Positions 8,801 through 17,135 of a stretch of DNA of 24,037 bases are shown piece after piece. This DNA is from RUG12395 sp034178705 (lineage in GTDB: Bacteria > Bacillota > Clostridia > Oscillospirales > CAG-272). Position 1 is the first letter of the stretch. The number at the start of each line of letters is the position of its first letter. The stretch is from the NCBI GenBank assembly GCA_034178705.1, contig JAXFQY010000005.1, forward strand, positions 1 through 24,037. Direction: 5' to 3'. Below the pieces are notes generated by a model that did no database searches, was not told the DNA's origin, and saw only the letters and a program-made list of their open reading frames with translations. The translations under genes were made by a program, and so were the position numbers.

Positions 8801-8932
8801 GCTCAGATCCGTTCTCATATTACCACAATCAATAAAGAGATTACCCGCAAGCGTAAGGAATTCAACATGGAAACGCTTGAGCTTGGAGAGACGCTTGCCG
8901 ACAGAAAGTCCGCAACGGATGGGTCGGATTAA
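5843..8932 (+). CDS. ABC-type extracellular solute-binding protein fused to two N-terminal jelly-roll-like modules
   Basis: The product is 1029 residues. The ATG at 5843 is chosen because GGAGG (5833-5837) precedes it by five bases; an upstream in-frame TTG at 5831 overlaps that site. The signal peptide ends near VFA-DG (about residue 30) and there is no lipobox Cys, so the mature protein is not a lipoprotein, unusual for a Gram-positive binding protein. Two beta-rich modules (about 81-277 and 300-466) contain repeated patterns such as W-K-I/S-Y-K-x-x-V-x-x-T-G-x-Y and NGKVLFDES/NGEVLYDEC, like CBM6/CBM35-type jelly rolls. A helical linker (470-600) leads to a family-1 carbohydrate-binding-protein fold (about 610-985), with IPKTWDDLLAAC and VNxxTG-like hinge elements. 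First gene of the operon and therefore the likely substrate receptor for the permeases. Typical family members are 400-550 residues. Confidence 0.85.
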   Translation: MRKIISGRILPLLLAALMIFGSVSVPVFADGDLLTVAPSQTSASTNLKDTQSLAEMKELLNAEKYAAYMEKHKDAPRATATVTINAANYFADQTTAAVEVLNDYEGEPGSSLFFPDSGTVAWKIDVPETGLYGVSVRYYPVKQYTAKDGTVYAGKSASIERMFLVNGKVLFDESRIISMTKVWSNTYYTDIDGKTVYDGAYINGTGASAPAMRQDINGNDIRPSAYQDPQWRNYLFSDSSGYYSGGLEFYLEKGENVIALRAVREPVVLASITLSPISDAPTMEEYVASHTSTESSAGAATVKIEAELSDHTSDDSVYPINDRTSAMTSPQKSDAQPLNTIGGKESYKTAGQWVSYKFQVEKTGWYTIASRFKQNALAGMFTSRIIKINGEVLYDECYGARFDYSKDWVLENLNDGEKDFRFWFEAGKTYELTLEVGLGALDDTIRRVTETLEVINSGYLEVIKLTGADPDKYRDYQFSRVMPQVLIDFIKQSRQLYAISAELEELCGTKGSHVATLDKVAFLLNQMGTDEGSIAGSLKSFKTYIGTLGTWLNDSRAQPVQFDYFLIVPEGEKLPKANENFFQAIWYEIKLFTASFFVDYSSMGSTSETEEDAVEVWLTSGRDQSLVVRNLVDSQFSPRYNISVDVKLVAGGTLLPSVLSGQGPDCFIGMGATDVINYAIRSAVLPLDGFDGFEEIMSEFSDAARIPLTLYNYSSETDSATQTVYGLPESMVFSMMFYRTDVLADLGIEIPKTWDDLLAACTILQANNMNIGLQRDFDIFLYQMGGNRYADHGMRTGLGENIALEAFQYYTRFYTMYSFPATYDAANRFRTGEMPIVITPYTAMYNTLTVFATEIQGLWSFATLPGYVRKDGTFNNDAVGAVAALTMMNGCTNQKSTWEFMKWYVGHEAQSQYCNQLITTIGPAAKHATANRQALEDMAWTSSELAVLMDQFDHIATIEQHPGGYIQDRYISFAFLAAYNDGKEPIAQIRSHITTINKEITRKRKEFNMETLELGETLADRKSATDGSD

Positions 8933-8973
8933 GTTCCGCTTCAATTATTTATTCTAAAAAGGAGAAAACGCTC

Positions 8974-9921
8974 ATGTCCGATAAAGGCAATGTTAAGCGC
9001 CCGGTCGCACGTTCGGAAATGACCAAGGCACAGTGGACATGGAAAGAAATGAAGCGGAACAAGGCGGGCTATTTTATGCTTGCGCCGTTTATGATTCTGT
9101 TCACGATCTTCACGATCTTTCCCGTTCTGCTGTCTATCATTCTCAGCTTTACGACCTTCAACATGTTGGAGATGCCGGATTTCATCTTCATGGACAACTA
9201 TATCCGGCTTTTCCTTGATGATGACATTTTCATTACGGCATTGAAGAATACTTTGATTTTTGCATCGATAACGGGGCCTGTTTCCTATATTCTGTCTCTG
9301 TTTATCGCTTGGTTTATCAACGAGCTGAATCCGAAGCTCCGCTCGCTCGTTACTTTGATTTTCTATGCACCGTCTATTTCCGGAAATGTCTATCTGGTCT
9401 GGAAGATTCTTTTCAGTTCAGACTCCTACGGCCTTGTTAATGCGACGCTCATGAAAATGGGTGCCATCTACGAGCCGATTCTGTGGTTCGAGGATGATGA
9501 CTACACCATGGGGCTCTGTATCGCGGTCGCTCTCTGGACCTCGCTCGGCACCTCCTTCCTCGTTTTCATTGCCGGACTTCAGGGAATAGACCGTTCACAC
9601 TATGAGGCGGCGGCCGTCGACGGAATCCGTAACCGTTGGCAGGAGTTGTGGTACATTACCTTGCCGGAAATGGGACCGCAGCTGATGTTCGGTTCGGTTC
9701 TTGCGATTACCAAATCCTTTGGCTTCGGACAGATTGTTACCGACCTTTGCGGCTTGCCGTCTGTCAATTATTCGGCACATACCATCATGAATCACCTGCA
9801 GGATTACGGCGGTCAACGTTTTGAAGTGGGTTATTCCTCAACCATTGCGGTGGTACTCTTTGTCATGATGGTCGGTTCCAACCTGTTGATCAAGAAGATG
9901 TTGAGCAAGGTGGGTAAATAA
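8974..9921 (+). CDS. Carbohydrate ABC transporter permease, MalF/UgpA-type (pair 1)
   Basis: The product is 315 residues with six predicted membrane helices. A basic cytoplasmic N-terminus comes first, and the first helix lies around residues 31-57. The EAA loop that docks the ATPase begins near residue 211 (EAAAVDG, then ITLPEMGP) with the conserved Gly. The start is ATG at 8974 with GGAG (8961-8964) nine bases upstream. The gene follows the binding-protein gene by 41 bases, and the next permease starts one base after its stop. The two should form the heterodimeric channel for the fused binding protein. The substrate is inferred to be an oligosaccharide from family membership. No ATPase gene is present nearby. 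Confidence 0.92.
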   Translation: MSDKGNVKRPVARSEMTKAQWTWKEMKRNKAGYFMLAPFMILFTIFTIFPVLLSIILSFTTFNMLEMPDFIFMDNYIRLFLDDDIFITALKNTLIFASITGPVSYILSLFIAWFINELNPKLRSLVTLIFYAPSISGNVYLVWKILFSSDSYGLVNATLMKMGAIYEPILWFEDDDYTMGLCIAVALWTSLGTSFLVFIAGLQGIDRSHYEAAAVDGIRNRWQELWYITLPEMGPQLMFGSVLAITKSFGFGQIVTDLCGLPSVNYSAHTIMNHLQDYGGQRFEVGYSSTIAVVLFVMMVGSNLLIKKMLSKVGK

Positions 9922-9922
9922 G

Positions 9923-10804
9923 ATGGCAAAAGATAAGAAATTAAGAGTTGCCGGTCATAAGGTTGTCCTGAACCGCTCTGCTGGCGGTGATATGGGAATC
10001 TTTGTTCTTCTGTTTATTTTCGGCGCTTTCATGTTTATCCCGATGTTCTTCGTTATCTGCCAATCCCTGAAGCCGCTTGACGAGATCTTTATGTTCCCGC
10101 CGCGCCTTTACGTGGTCAGACCCACACTTGACAACTTCTCTGACCTTTTTCAGCTGATGAACGAAAGCTGGGTTCCGTTTTCCCGCTATGTTTTCAACAC
10201 GATTTTTGTCTCCCTGACCGGTACCTTCGGGAACCTTGTTGTGTCTTCGCTTGCCGCCTATGCGCTCGCCAAGATTAAATTCCCGGGGCGGAAGGTTATT
10301 TTCCAGATCATTGTTCTTTCCCTTATGTTCCATGAGACGGTTACGGCGATTGCAAACTTTATCACGATGAGCGCCCTTGGCATGATCGATACACTTTGGG
10401 CACGAATTGTCCCTGCCTTGGCGACCTCCATGGGTCTCTACCTGATGAAGCAGTTCATGGAATCCAGTGTTACGGATACGGTGTTGGAAAGTGCGCGTCT
10501 GGACGGCTGCAGCGAACTGCAGACCTTCTATATCATCGCCATGCCGATGGTTCGTCCGGCATCGCTTACTCTGATCATCGAGACCTTTAAGAATCTTTGG
10601 AACGGCGGTTCTTCCATTTACATTCACAGCGAGCAGCTGAAATCCTTCAACTACGCGATCCAGCAGATCGTTTCCGGCGGTATCGCAAGATCCGGTGCCG
10701 GCTGTGCGGCGACCGTTGTTATGATGATGGTTCCGATTATCGTCTTTATTATTTGCCAGAGCAACATTATTGAGACGATGGGTGCCAGCGGTATGAAGGA
10801 TTAA
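9923..10804 (+). CDS. Carbohydrate ABC transporter permease, MalG/UgpE-type (pair 1)
   Basis: The product is 293 residues with six predicted helices. A short basic N-terminus leads into a long first helix (about 24-46) followed by the family pattern CQSLKPLDEIF. The NTIFVS and AAYALAKIKFPG motifs are typical of MalG-type permeases. The EAA loop begins near residue 189 (ESARLDGCSEL, then IAMPMVRPA). The ATG at 9923 sits one base after the previous stop, with AAGGTGGG inside the end of the upstream gene, implying translational coupling. It pairs with the 8974-9921 product. Confidence 0.92.
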   Translation: MAKDKKLRVAGHKVVLNRSAGGDMGIFVLLFIFGAFMFIPMFFVICQSLKPLDEIFMFPPRLYVVRPTLDNFSDLFQLMNESWVPFSRYVFNTIFVSLTGTFGNLVVSSLAAYALAKIKFPGRKVIFQIIVLSLMFHETVTAIANFITMSALGMIDTLWARIVPALATSMGLYLMKQFMESSVTDTVLESARLDGCSELQTFYIIAMPMVRPASLTLIIETFKNLWNGGSSIYIHSEQLKSFNYAIQQIVSGGIARSGAGCAATVVMMMVPIIVFIICQSNIIETMGASGMKD

Positions 10805-10817
10805 GGAGGTGCAAGTG

Positions 10818-12935
10818 ATGAAAAAACTTTCAAAAATCCTTTTGCTGACACTTGCGCTGGTTATGCTTCTTCCCGCAGTGTCCGCATTTGCCGCCACTCC
10901 CTATCAGACGCATACTTTTATGGCCTCTGAAAAGGAAGCACTTTATTCTCCGGATGCCTATGTTCCGGTAGTGGCAGTAGACGGTGCCTATATGGGCGTG
11001 ACAGAGGCGTTCGGCGATGTTTCCGATCTTTTTGTCGGGCCGGATGAGGAAATATACATCGTCGACTCCAACAAGTCAAAGGTTGTGATCCTTGACCGCT
11101 TTTACAAGCAGGTCGGTATGATCAAAACCTTCATAAACGATCAGGGCGTTCCTGATTCTCTGACAAATCCGAAGGGCGTTTTCGCAAACGAAAAGTATAT
11201 TTACATTTGCGATACCAATGCCAACCGGATCGTTATGTTCAGCCGGGAACAGAATGCATCCGGCGGATATGATTTCGTCCGTATCATTCAGAAGCCGACC
11301 TCCGATCTTTTCGGAGAGGATGCAATTTACAAGCCGGTTGCGATGGCCGTTGACACCTACAATCGTATTTACGTTGTTTCTTCCTCCACGTATCAGGGCA
11401 TTATTGTTATGACCGAGGAAGGACAGTTTACCGGTTTTATCGGCGCGCAGCGTGTTTCCTATAACATCATCGATATGATCTGGCGCCGCTTTATGACCGA
11501 GGAGCAGTTGGCGCAGCAGGAAACTTATGTTTCTACAGAGTTTAACAACATTGCAATTACTCCGGATAACTTCATTTACGTTACCACAAACAATATTGAG
11601 GCGAGTGACAGACGTGCCGCTGTTTCCGCAAAGAATGGTAAGTATTCGCCGGTTAAGCTTTTGAATCCGTCTGGCGATGAGGTAATGATTCGCACCGGAT
11701 TCTGGGATCCGGGCGGAAACCTCACCGGTACTTCCCGTATTGTTGATGTCGCGGTCGGCCCGGAGGAAACCTGGACGATTGTCTCAGAAAATGAGTCCAA
11801 GTGTTACACCTACGATGCAAACGGAAATCTTCTGTTTGCTTTCGGAAGTGCCGGTTCACAGCTCGGTAACCTCAAGACGGTCAAGGCATGTGCTTATCAG
11901 GGCGAAAAACTTTTGCTGCTGGACTCCAGCCAGAAGAGCTTTACGGTTTATAAGCGTACCGAATACGGGGATACACTTCTTGCCGCAATCCGCAATACCA
12001 ATGAGCGGCAATATGACCAGGCAATTGTGTACTGGGAAGAAATCCTGAAGCGCAACAGTAACTACGATCAGGCGTATATCGGTATGGGACAATCCTACTA
12101 CCGGGACGGCGAATACGAGAAGGCAATCGAATATTATCAGGCCGCTTACGAGGTTTCAAATTATTCCGAAGCCTACCGTGAGATCCGTAAGGAGTGGCTG
12201 TCGAAGTACATTCTGATTATTCCGGTGCTTATCATCGTCGTTGCCTTCCTGGCAGTGAAATTCTCAAAATATGCAAAGAAGGTCAATGACCGTACAGCAC
12301 TCAAGGTAGGGAAGAAGACCTACTGGGAAGAGCTTCTGTATATCAACCATGTTATTTTCCATCCGTTTGACGGCTTCTGGGATTTGAAACATGAGAAGCG
12401 CGGTTCCCTGAGGGCAGCTTTGACAATATTTGCAATTTTGATTCTTTCTTATTTCTATCAGGATGTCGGCAGCGGCTATATTCTGAATCGCTACGGCACT
12501 TACTCCTCTCTTCTTACTCAGATTGAATCGGTCATGATCCCGGTGCTGCTGTGGGTAACCGCAAACTGGTGCTTGACGACGCTGTTTGACGGAGAAGGAA
12601 GCTATAAAGACATTTTCATTGCAACCGGTTATGCGGTGGCTCCGCTTCCGATCTTCCTGATCGCATCGACAATCCTTTCCAATTTCATTGTGAGCAACGA
12701 GAAGGAATTTTGCACCTTGCTTGTCAATATCGGCATGGTTTGGGCCGGATTCTTGCTGTTCTTCGGCATGATGGTTACGCATGATTATTCGATCGGCAAG
12801 AATGTCCTGATTTCCCTCTGTACGATTTTGGGCATGGGTATTATCATGGCAATCTGTTTCCTGTTTGTTATGCTGATTCAGAAGATGGTCAGTTTCGTTT
12901 CCGCGATTGTCACGGAAATCAGTTACCGAATGTAG
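10818..12935 (+). CDS. YIP1-family membrane protein with extracellular NHL-like propeller and TPR
   Basis: The product is 705 residues. AAGGAGG (10803-10809) is eight bases before the ATG at 10818; an earlier in-frame GTG at 10809 lies within the ribosome site. A signal peptide ends near AFA-AT (about residue 26). Residues about 45-385 hold repeated propeller blades of NHL type (LFVGPDEEIYIVDS, GVFANEKYIYICDT, MAVDTYNRIYVVSS, IAITPDNFIYVTT). Two TPR-like helical pairs (about 390-455: YDQAIVYWEEIL, YEKAIEYYQAAYEV) follow, then a transmembrane helix (about 464-482). A Yip1 domain with five further helices runs from about 515 to 700. The propeller and TPR are probably outside the cell. It sits between a transporter and DUF5696, so a role in assembling or tethering the complex is inference. 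Confidence 0.8.
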   Translation: MKKLSKILLLTLALVMLLPAVSAFAATPYQTHTFMASEKEALYSPDAYVPVVAVDGAYMGVTEAFGDVSDLFVGPDEEIYIVDSNKSKVVILDRFYKQVGMIKTFINDQGVPDSLTNPKGVFANEKYIYICDTNANRIVMFSREQNASGGYDFVRIIQKPTSDLFGEDAIYKPVAMAVDTYNRIYVVSSSTYQGIIVMTEEGQFTGFIGAQRVSYNIIDMIWRRFMTEEQLAQQETYVSTEFNNIAITPDNFIYVTTNNIEASDRRAAVSAKNGKYSPVKLLNPSGDEVMIRTGFWDPGGNLTGTSRIVDVAVGPEETWTIVSENESKCYTYDANGNLLFAFGSAGSQLGNLKTVKACAYQGEKLLLLDSSQKSFTVYKRTEYGDTLLAAIRNTNERQYDQAIVYWEEILKRNSNYDQAYIGMGQSYYRDGEYEKAIEYYQAAYEVSNYSEAYREIRKEWLSKYILIIPVLIIVVAFLAVKFSKYAKKVNDRTALKVGKKTYWEELLYINHVIFHPFDGFWDLKHEKRGSLRAALTIFAILILSYFYQDVGSGYILNRYGTYSSLLTQIESVMIPVLLWVTANWCLTTLFDGEGSYKDIFIATGYAVAPLPIFLIASTILSNFIVSNEKEFCTLLVNIGMVWAGFLLFFGMMVTHDYSIGKNVLISLCTILGMGIIMAICFLFVMLIQKMVSFVSAIVTEISYRM

Positions 12936-12955
12936 TAGAAAGGAGAAAAAGAAAG

Positions 12956-15900
12956 ATGAAAGCCAAGAGATTTCTTTCCGGATTGCTGGCTTTTCTTATG
13001 GCAGCCGGCACACTTGCCTTTCCTGCGTTCGCTGCTGAGGCTCCGACAACCTCAAGCACGACTGAAACCGATCCGGGTCTTGTTCCCGGAAGTAAGATTT
13101 TCGAAGAGTTTCCGAATTATACGGGCATTACCTTCAAATCGGTTGAAGAAAAGCTGACAACCATGAAGAAGATGGTCTGGAACGACCGTTATGAACTATA
13201 TGCTGAACCATGGACCGGGGAGGTTATCTGTCTTGACACGGTTACCGGACAGACCCTTTGCACGAACCCATATGACGCATCCACGACGGGAACCACTGAC
13301 ACCATCAAGTATCAGTTGCTTTCTCAGATCATTATCAAATTCAGCGATACGACCGGTTCGACCAAAGAATACTCCAGCTATGAGCAGGCTGCGCTGAATG
13401 AACAGATATCCATGAAGCTCATTAAAGGCGGTCTTCGCGTGGAATACACGATCGGCCGTTCGGAGTCTTCTTATCTGGTTCCGCGCCGAATCAGTGTGGA
13501 ACGCTTTGATCAACTGATTGCAGCCAATCTTCCCGGCGGAGCAGAATGGGTAGCCTCGGGTGAATCCATAGGCGAAAGAGATGAGTCCCTGCTGACCTTT
13601 AAATCCAAGCGCGTTGTATACCGTTATATTGTATACGATCCGAATGATCCGACCAATCCCGAAAAGGTTTTGATGGATATGTATACCAAGATCCCCGTAA
13701 CAAAGAAAAAGGGGATTGCGGTTATGGAACTTGCCGCGGATATCAAGCCGAAGGAGTTGCTTGAGGTGGAATCCATTATCAAGGAATTCTGCCCCGATTA
13801 TACCTTTGAAGAGCTTGAACGGGATCATGCCGAGACTGAGTATACAGGAACAAATGTTGAGCCGGCGCTCTTTAAGCTCTCGATCGAATATAAGCTGACC
13901 GATCAGGGCATGAAGGCTGAGCTCCCCGGCAACGGTATTCGCTATGACTCCGCAAACTATACGCTGGAGGAACTTCAATTCCTTCCGTATCTCGGTGCCG
14001 GAAGCAGTGAGAATACCGGTTATACCTTCACTCCCGACGGTTCGGGTGCCATAACGCGGTTTGAGGATTTTGTCGGGAAAAACGCCAATCGTAAGTATTC
14101 TTTCTACGGCGTCGACTATGCTTATCTCTCGGCAATGCCTGAAAACTGTCAAACCCCTACTCTTCCGGTTTACGGAATTGTTCAAAACGTTGTCAAAACC
14201 TCTCAGAAACCCGTAACAACCATCGAAATCAAGGAAAATGCGGACGGGGAAAAAGAAGAAGTAACTGTTACCAGTTATGAAACGGTTCGTACCACGACAT
14301 CTTCCGGCTTTGTTGCCATCGTTGAGGAAGGTGACGCGCTGACCACGATTATGAGCAAGAGCGGCGGAACAACGCATAAGTTCTTCCATATCACAACACT
14401 CTTCCAGCCGCGTCCGAAGGATCAGTACAATCTTGCGGATTCGATCTCTGTCGGATCCTCTTCGATGATCACTGTTGTCTCTGATCGTAAATATGTCGGA
14501 AGACTTTCGATCAATTACATTATGCTCAATGACAGCCGACTCGCTCAGGAGAACGGACTTGAGAATTATTACGAGCCGACGTGGGTCGGTATGGCAAAGG
14601 CGTATCGTGATTATCTTGAGGGGAACGGTACATTGACGCGACTGACCGAAAACGATGTCGAAGAGAAGCTTCCGCTGTACATTGAGACATTCGGTGTGGT
14701 TCCGACAACCAAAAAGATTCTTTCTATTCCGGTTGACGTGGATGTTGCTTTGACCTCCTTTGAAGATATCCGCACGATGTATGACGAGCTGGCAGCAGAG
14801 GGAATCTCCAACATAAACTTCAAGCTGACAGGTTATGCGAACGGGGATATGTTCGGGACGCTGGCTCCGTATAAACTCAAATGGCAGAAAGCTGCAGGCG
14901 GCGCAGACGGCTTCCGCGACCTTGTTGCCTATGCAAACGAGAAGGGCTTCGGCCTTTATCCGGACTTTGAGTTTACCGCTGTTTCGGATTTTGAATCCTT
15001 TGACGGATTCAGCTTGAAGAAGCATGCCGTCAAAACCATTAATGATCAGTATGTGTACAAGTTCATTCTGGACCCTGTTTCGGATGGTTCCGTTTGGGGA
15101 GTCGGGCTTCTTGTTTCTCCGTCCTGCTATTCTTACTTCTATGAGAACTTCAGCCCGCGGTATCAGGAGTACGGTCTTGACAGCATTGCCATGACGACCT
15201 TCGGAACTGACCTCAGCTCGGATTTTGATACGGATGAACCGTACAACCGCGAGGATACCAAGCTGATTGTTACACAGTTCCTTGAGCAGGTGAAAAAGGA
15301 TTACTCCAGTCTTCTCGGCGACGGAGGAAACGCTTACACATTGAAATACTTTGATCACCTTCTCAACGTTTCTCTCGATTCCAGCCGGTTTGCCGTGACA
15401 AGCAACTCGGTTCCGTTCCTCGGCCTTGTCCTGCATGGCTACATTAACTTTGCCGGGACGCCGCTGAACATGGAAGGGGATATCGATTATGCCCTGCTCA
15501 AAGCGATTGAGAACGGTTCCTCGATCTATTACATTTTGAACTATGACAACACCGAGCTGCTCAAAGAGTCCCCCTGGCTCTCCCGGTATTATGCGGTGCG
15601 TTATGATATTACCAAGGACGATTTGATCGAACAGTACAATAAGCTCAACGATGCCATTGGTGATCTTCAGACGACGCTGATTTCGGGTCATGAGTTTGTG
15701 CGCGGTGAGCGTATTCCCGAAGAATACGAGATGGAAGCCGATAGGCTGGAAGCCGAAAAGCAGGCAGAAATTGTATACGAGAAGCAAAAACTGAATCAGT
15801 ACAAAGCTGCCGTCAATGAGTATCGCAAGAAGTATGAGGCCGGTGAAATCGGTGCCGGAGAAACCATTGTCTGGCAGGAACCGGAGAAGCAGGCGGTAAC

Positions 15901-16138
15901 ACTTGTTTCCGGAGGACTGCAGAAGGACGAGAACGGCGCAGTGAAGATTGACAGCAAGACCGGAGAGCCGGTATATACCACCACAAAATATACGTCTGAC
16001 GACGGAAGCATAGTCAAGGTCACCTACGGTGATTCTGTAAGCTTTATCCTGAACTACAACGATTTTACCGTGAAGGTTTGGGACGATGACGGTACAGAAT
16101 ACACGATCGACGGCTACAGCTTCGTTAAGATCGACTGA
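12956..16138 (+). CDS. Large secreted DUF5696-type protein with putative TIM-barrel hydrolase core
   Basis: The product is 1060 residues. AGGAG (12941-12945) is ten bases before the ATG. The signal peptide ends near AFA-AEA (about residue 27), and a Thr/Ser-rich linker follows. Residues about 45-560 are beta-rich. From about 571 to 860 the pattern alternates strands and helices like a glycosidase TIM barrel: LPLYIETFGVV, INFKLTGYANGDMFG, FGLYPDFEFTAV, DSIAMTTFGTDLSSDF, then VPFLGLVLHGYINFAG. Acidic residues at strand ends (E in YIETF, D/E in YPDFEF, D in FGTDLSSDFD) are candidate catalytic residues. A charged coiled-coil stretch lies at about 923-965, and a small beta domain closes the protein. 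I recognise the DUF5696 family, which recurs beside MalF/MalG-type permeases. Enzymatic activity is inference; no characterised relative can be named from the sequence. Confidence 0.75.
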   Translation: MKAKRFLSGLLAFLMAAGTLAFPAFAAEAPTTSSTTETDPGLVPGSKIFEEFPNYTGITFKSVEEKLTTMKKMVWNDRYELYAEPWTGEVICLDTVTGQTLCTNPYDASTTGTTDTIKYQLLSQIIIKFSDTTGSTKEYSSYEQAALNEQISMKLIKGGLRVEYTIGRSESSYLVPRRISVERFDQLIAANLPGGAEWVASGESIGERDESLLTFKSKRVVYRYIVYDPNDPTNPEKVLMDMYTKIPVTKKKGIAVMELAADIKPKELLEVESIIKEFCPDYTFEELERDHAETEYTGTNVEPALFKLSIEYKLTDQGMKAELPGNGIRYDSANYTLEELQFLPYLGAGSSENTGYTFTPDGSGAITRFEDFVGKNANRKYSFYGVDYAYLSAMPENCQTPTLPVYGIVQNVVKTSQKPVTTIEIKENADGEKEEVTVTSYETVRTTTSSGFVAIVEEGDALTTIMSKSGGTTHKFFHITTLFQPRPKDQYNLADSISVGSSSMITVVSDRKYVGRLSINYIMLNDSRLAQENGLENYYEPTWVGMAKAYRDYLEGNGTLTRLTENDVEEKLPLYIETFGVVPTTKKILSIPVDVDVALTSFEDIRTMYDELAAEGISNINFKLTGYANGDMFGTLAPYKLKWQKAAGGADGFRDLVAYANEKGFGLYPDFEFTAVSDFESFDGFSLKKHAVKTINDQYVYKFILDPVSDGSVWGVGLLVSPSCYSYFYENFSPRYQEYGLDSIAMTTFGTDLSSDFDTDEPYNREDTKLIVTQFLEQVKKDYSSLLGDGGNAYTLKYFDHLLNVSLDSSRFAVTSNSVPFLGLVLHGYINFAGTPLNMEGDIDYALLKAIENGSSIYYILNYDNTELLKESPWLSRYYAVRYDITKDDLIEQYNKLNDAIGDLQTTLISGHEFVRGERIPEEYEMEADRLEAEKQAEIVYEKQKLNQYKAAVNEYRKKYEAGEIGAGETIVWQEPEKQAVTLVSGGLQKDENGAVKIDSKTGEPVYTTTKYTSDDGSIVKVTYGDSVSFILNYNDFTVKVWDDDGTEYTIDGYSFVKID

Positions 16139-16152
16139 AAGGAGGAGACGAA

Positions 16153-17121
16153 GTGAATAACGCAAAAACCGCGGCTGCCCCTGTGAAACGCCGCAGGAGA
16201 GTTTCTCTGAATGCGAGAAAAGCCCGTTCCGGCTGGATGTTCTGTCTGCCGTTCGTGCTTGGCTTCCTGATTATTTATCTGCCGATCATCTTCGACTCCA
16301 TCAGGTACAGCTTCTGCAATATTATTCAGGAGCGTAACCAGACCTACCATCTCGAGTTCGTGGGCTTCCAGAACTATCATGACGCTCTGACTGAGAATCC
16401 GGACTTTGTCCGGACTCTCACCAGTGGAATTGGCACTCTTCTCGTTGAGATCCCTGCGATCGTGATTTTTGCACTGTTTGTTGCAATTCTTCTGAATCAG
16501 AAGATCGTTGGGCGTGCTGCCTTCCGTGCGATTTTCTTCATTCCTGTTATTCTTTCTACCGGTCTGATTGCGGAGATCGATGCCAGCAACGCAATGCTCG
16601 ATTACATGAGCGGCTCGGGTGCTTCGCTGGATACCGGTGTAGAAGAAAGTACGACCTCTCAGATTGTTTCGGCGCTGGAGATCGAAGCCTTGTTTGCCAA
16701 TATGAAGATCGGTACGGAACTGACTGAGACTGTTACAAAGTTGGTTAACGATATCTTCAATATTGTTAACCGTTCCGGTGTTCAGATGCTGATATTCCTT
16801 GCCGGACTTCAGTCTATCAGCCCTGCGATTTATGAGTCCTGCCGCGTGGAAGGTGCTACCTCCTGGGAAACCTTCTGGAAGATTACCTTCCCGATGATCA
16901 GTCCGATGATTCTGGTTAATGCAATCTATACGATTATCGACTCCTTTACCGATGAGTCGAATAAAGTAATGCGTCTGATCGAAGAAACATCCTCAAGCGG
17001 CAAGAACGGAGATGTTCTTTCGTCTGCGATGGCATGGCTGTACTTCCTTGTGGTTCTTCTGATTATCGGCATATTCGCACTGATAGCCAAGGCATTTGTC
17101 TTCTATCAGCGCAGAGACTGA
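16153..17121 (+). CDS. ABC transporter permease, MalF-type, with extended periplasmic-side loop (pair 2)
   Basis: The product is 322 residues from a GTG start, set by AAAGGAGG (16138-16145). It begins 14 bases after the DUF5696 stop. Six helices are expected, the first near residues 27-51. The EAA loop begins near residue 228 (ESCRVEGATSW, then ITFPMISPM). Between FFIPV (about 128) and the loop, the protein is about 20 residues longer than the pair-1 MalF-type permease and lacks its conserved Trp. The extra stretch (about 145-215) is hydrophilic and Ser/Thr/Glu-rich. The gene next to DUF5696 may handle products of that protein, which is inference. Confidence 0.88.
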   Translation: MNNAKTAAAPVKRRRRVSLNARKARSGWMFCLPFVLGFLIIYLPIIFDSIRYSFCNIIQERNQTYHLEFVGFQNYHDALTENPDFVRTLTSGIGTLLVEIPAIVIFALFVAILLNQKIVGRAAFRAIFFIPVILSTGLIAEIDASNAMLDYMSGSGASLDTGVEESTTSQIVSALEIEALFANMKIGTELTETVTKLVNDIFNIVNRSGVQMLIFLAGLQSISPAIYESCRVEGATSWETFWKITFPMISPMILVNAIYTIIDSFTDESNKVMRLIEETSSSGKNGDVLSSAMAWLYFLVVLLIIGIFALIAKAFVFYQRRD

Positions 17122-17135
17122 GGAGGTGATAGAGT

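Noticed and set aside
10809..10817. Longer start for the YIP1 chimera at GTG 10809
   Set aside because: The codon lies within the Shine-Dalgarno sequence AAGGAGG. The ATG at 10818 has correct spacing and begins a proper signal peptide.
13196..16165. A 989-codon open frame on the minus strand opposite the DUF5696 gene
   Set aside because: It is an exact antisense shadow. It has no ribosome site, signal or known domain, and its composition is an artefact of codon bias. The plus-strand gene has a signal peptide, a ribosome site and an operon context.
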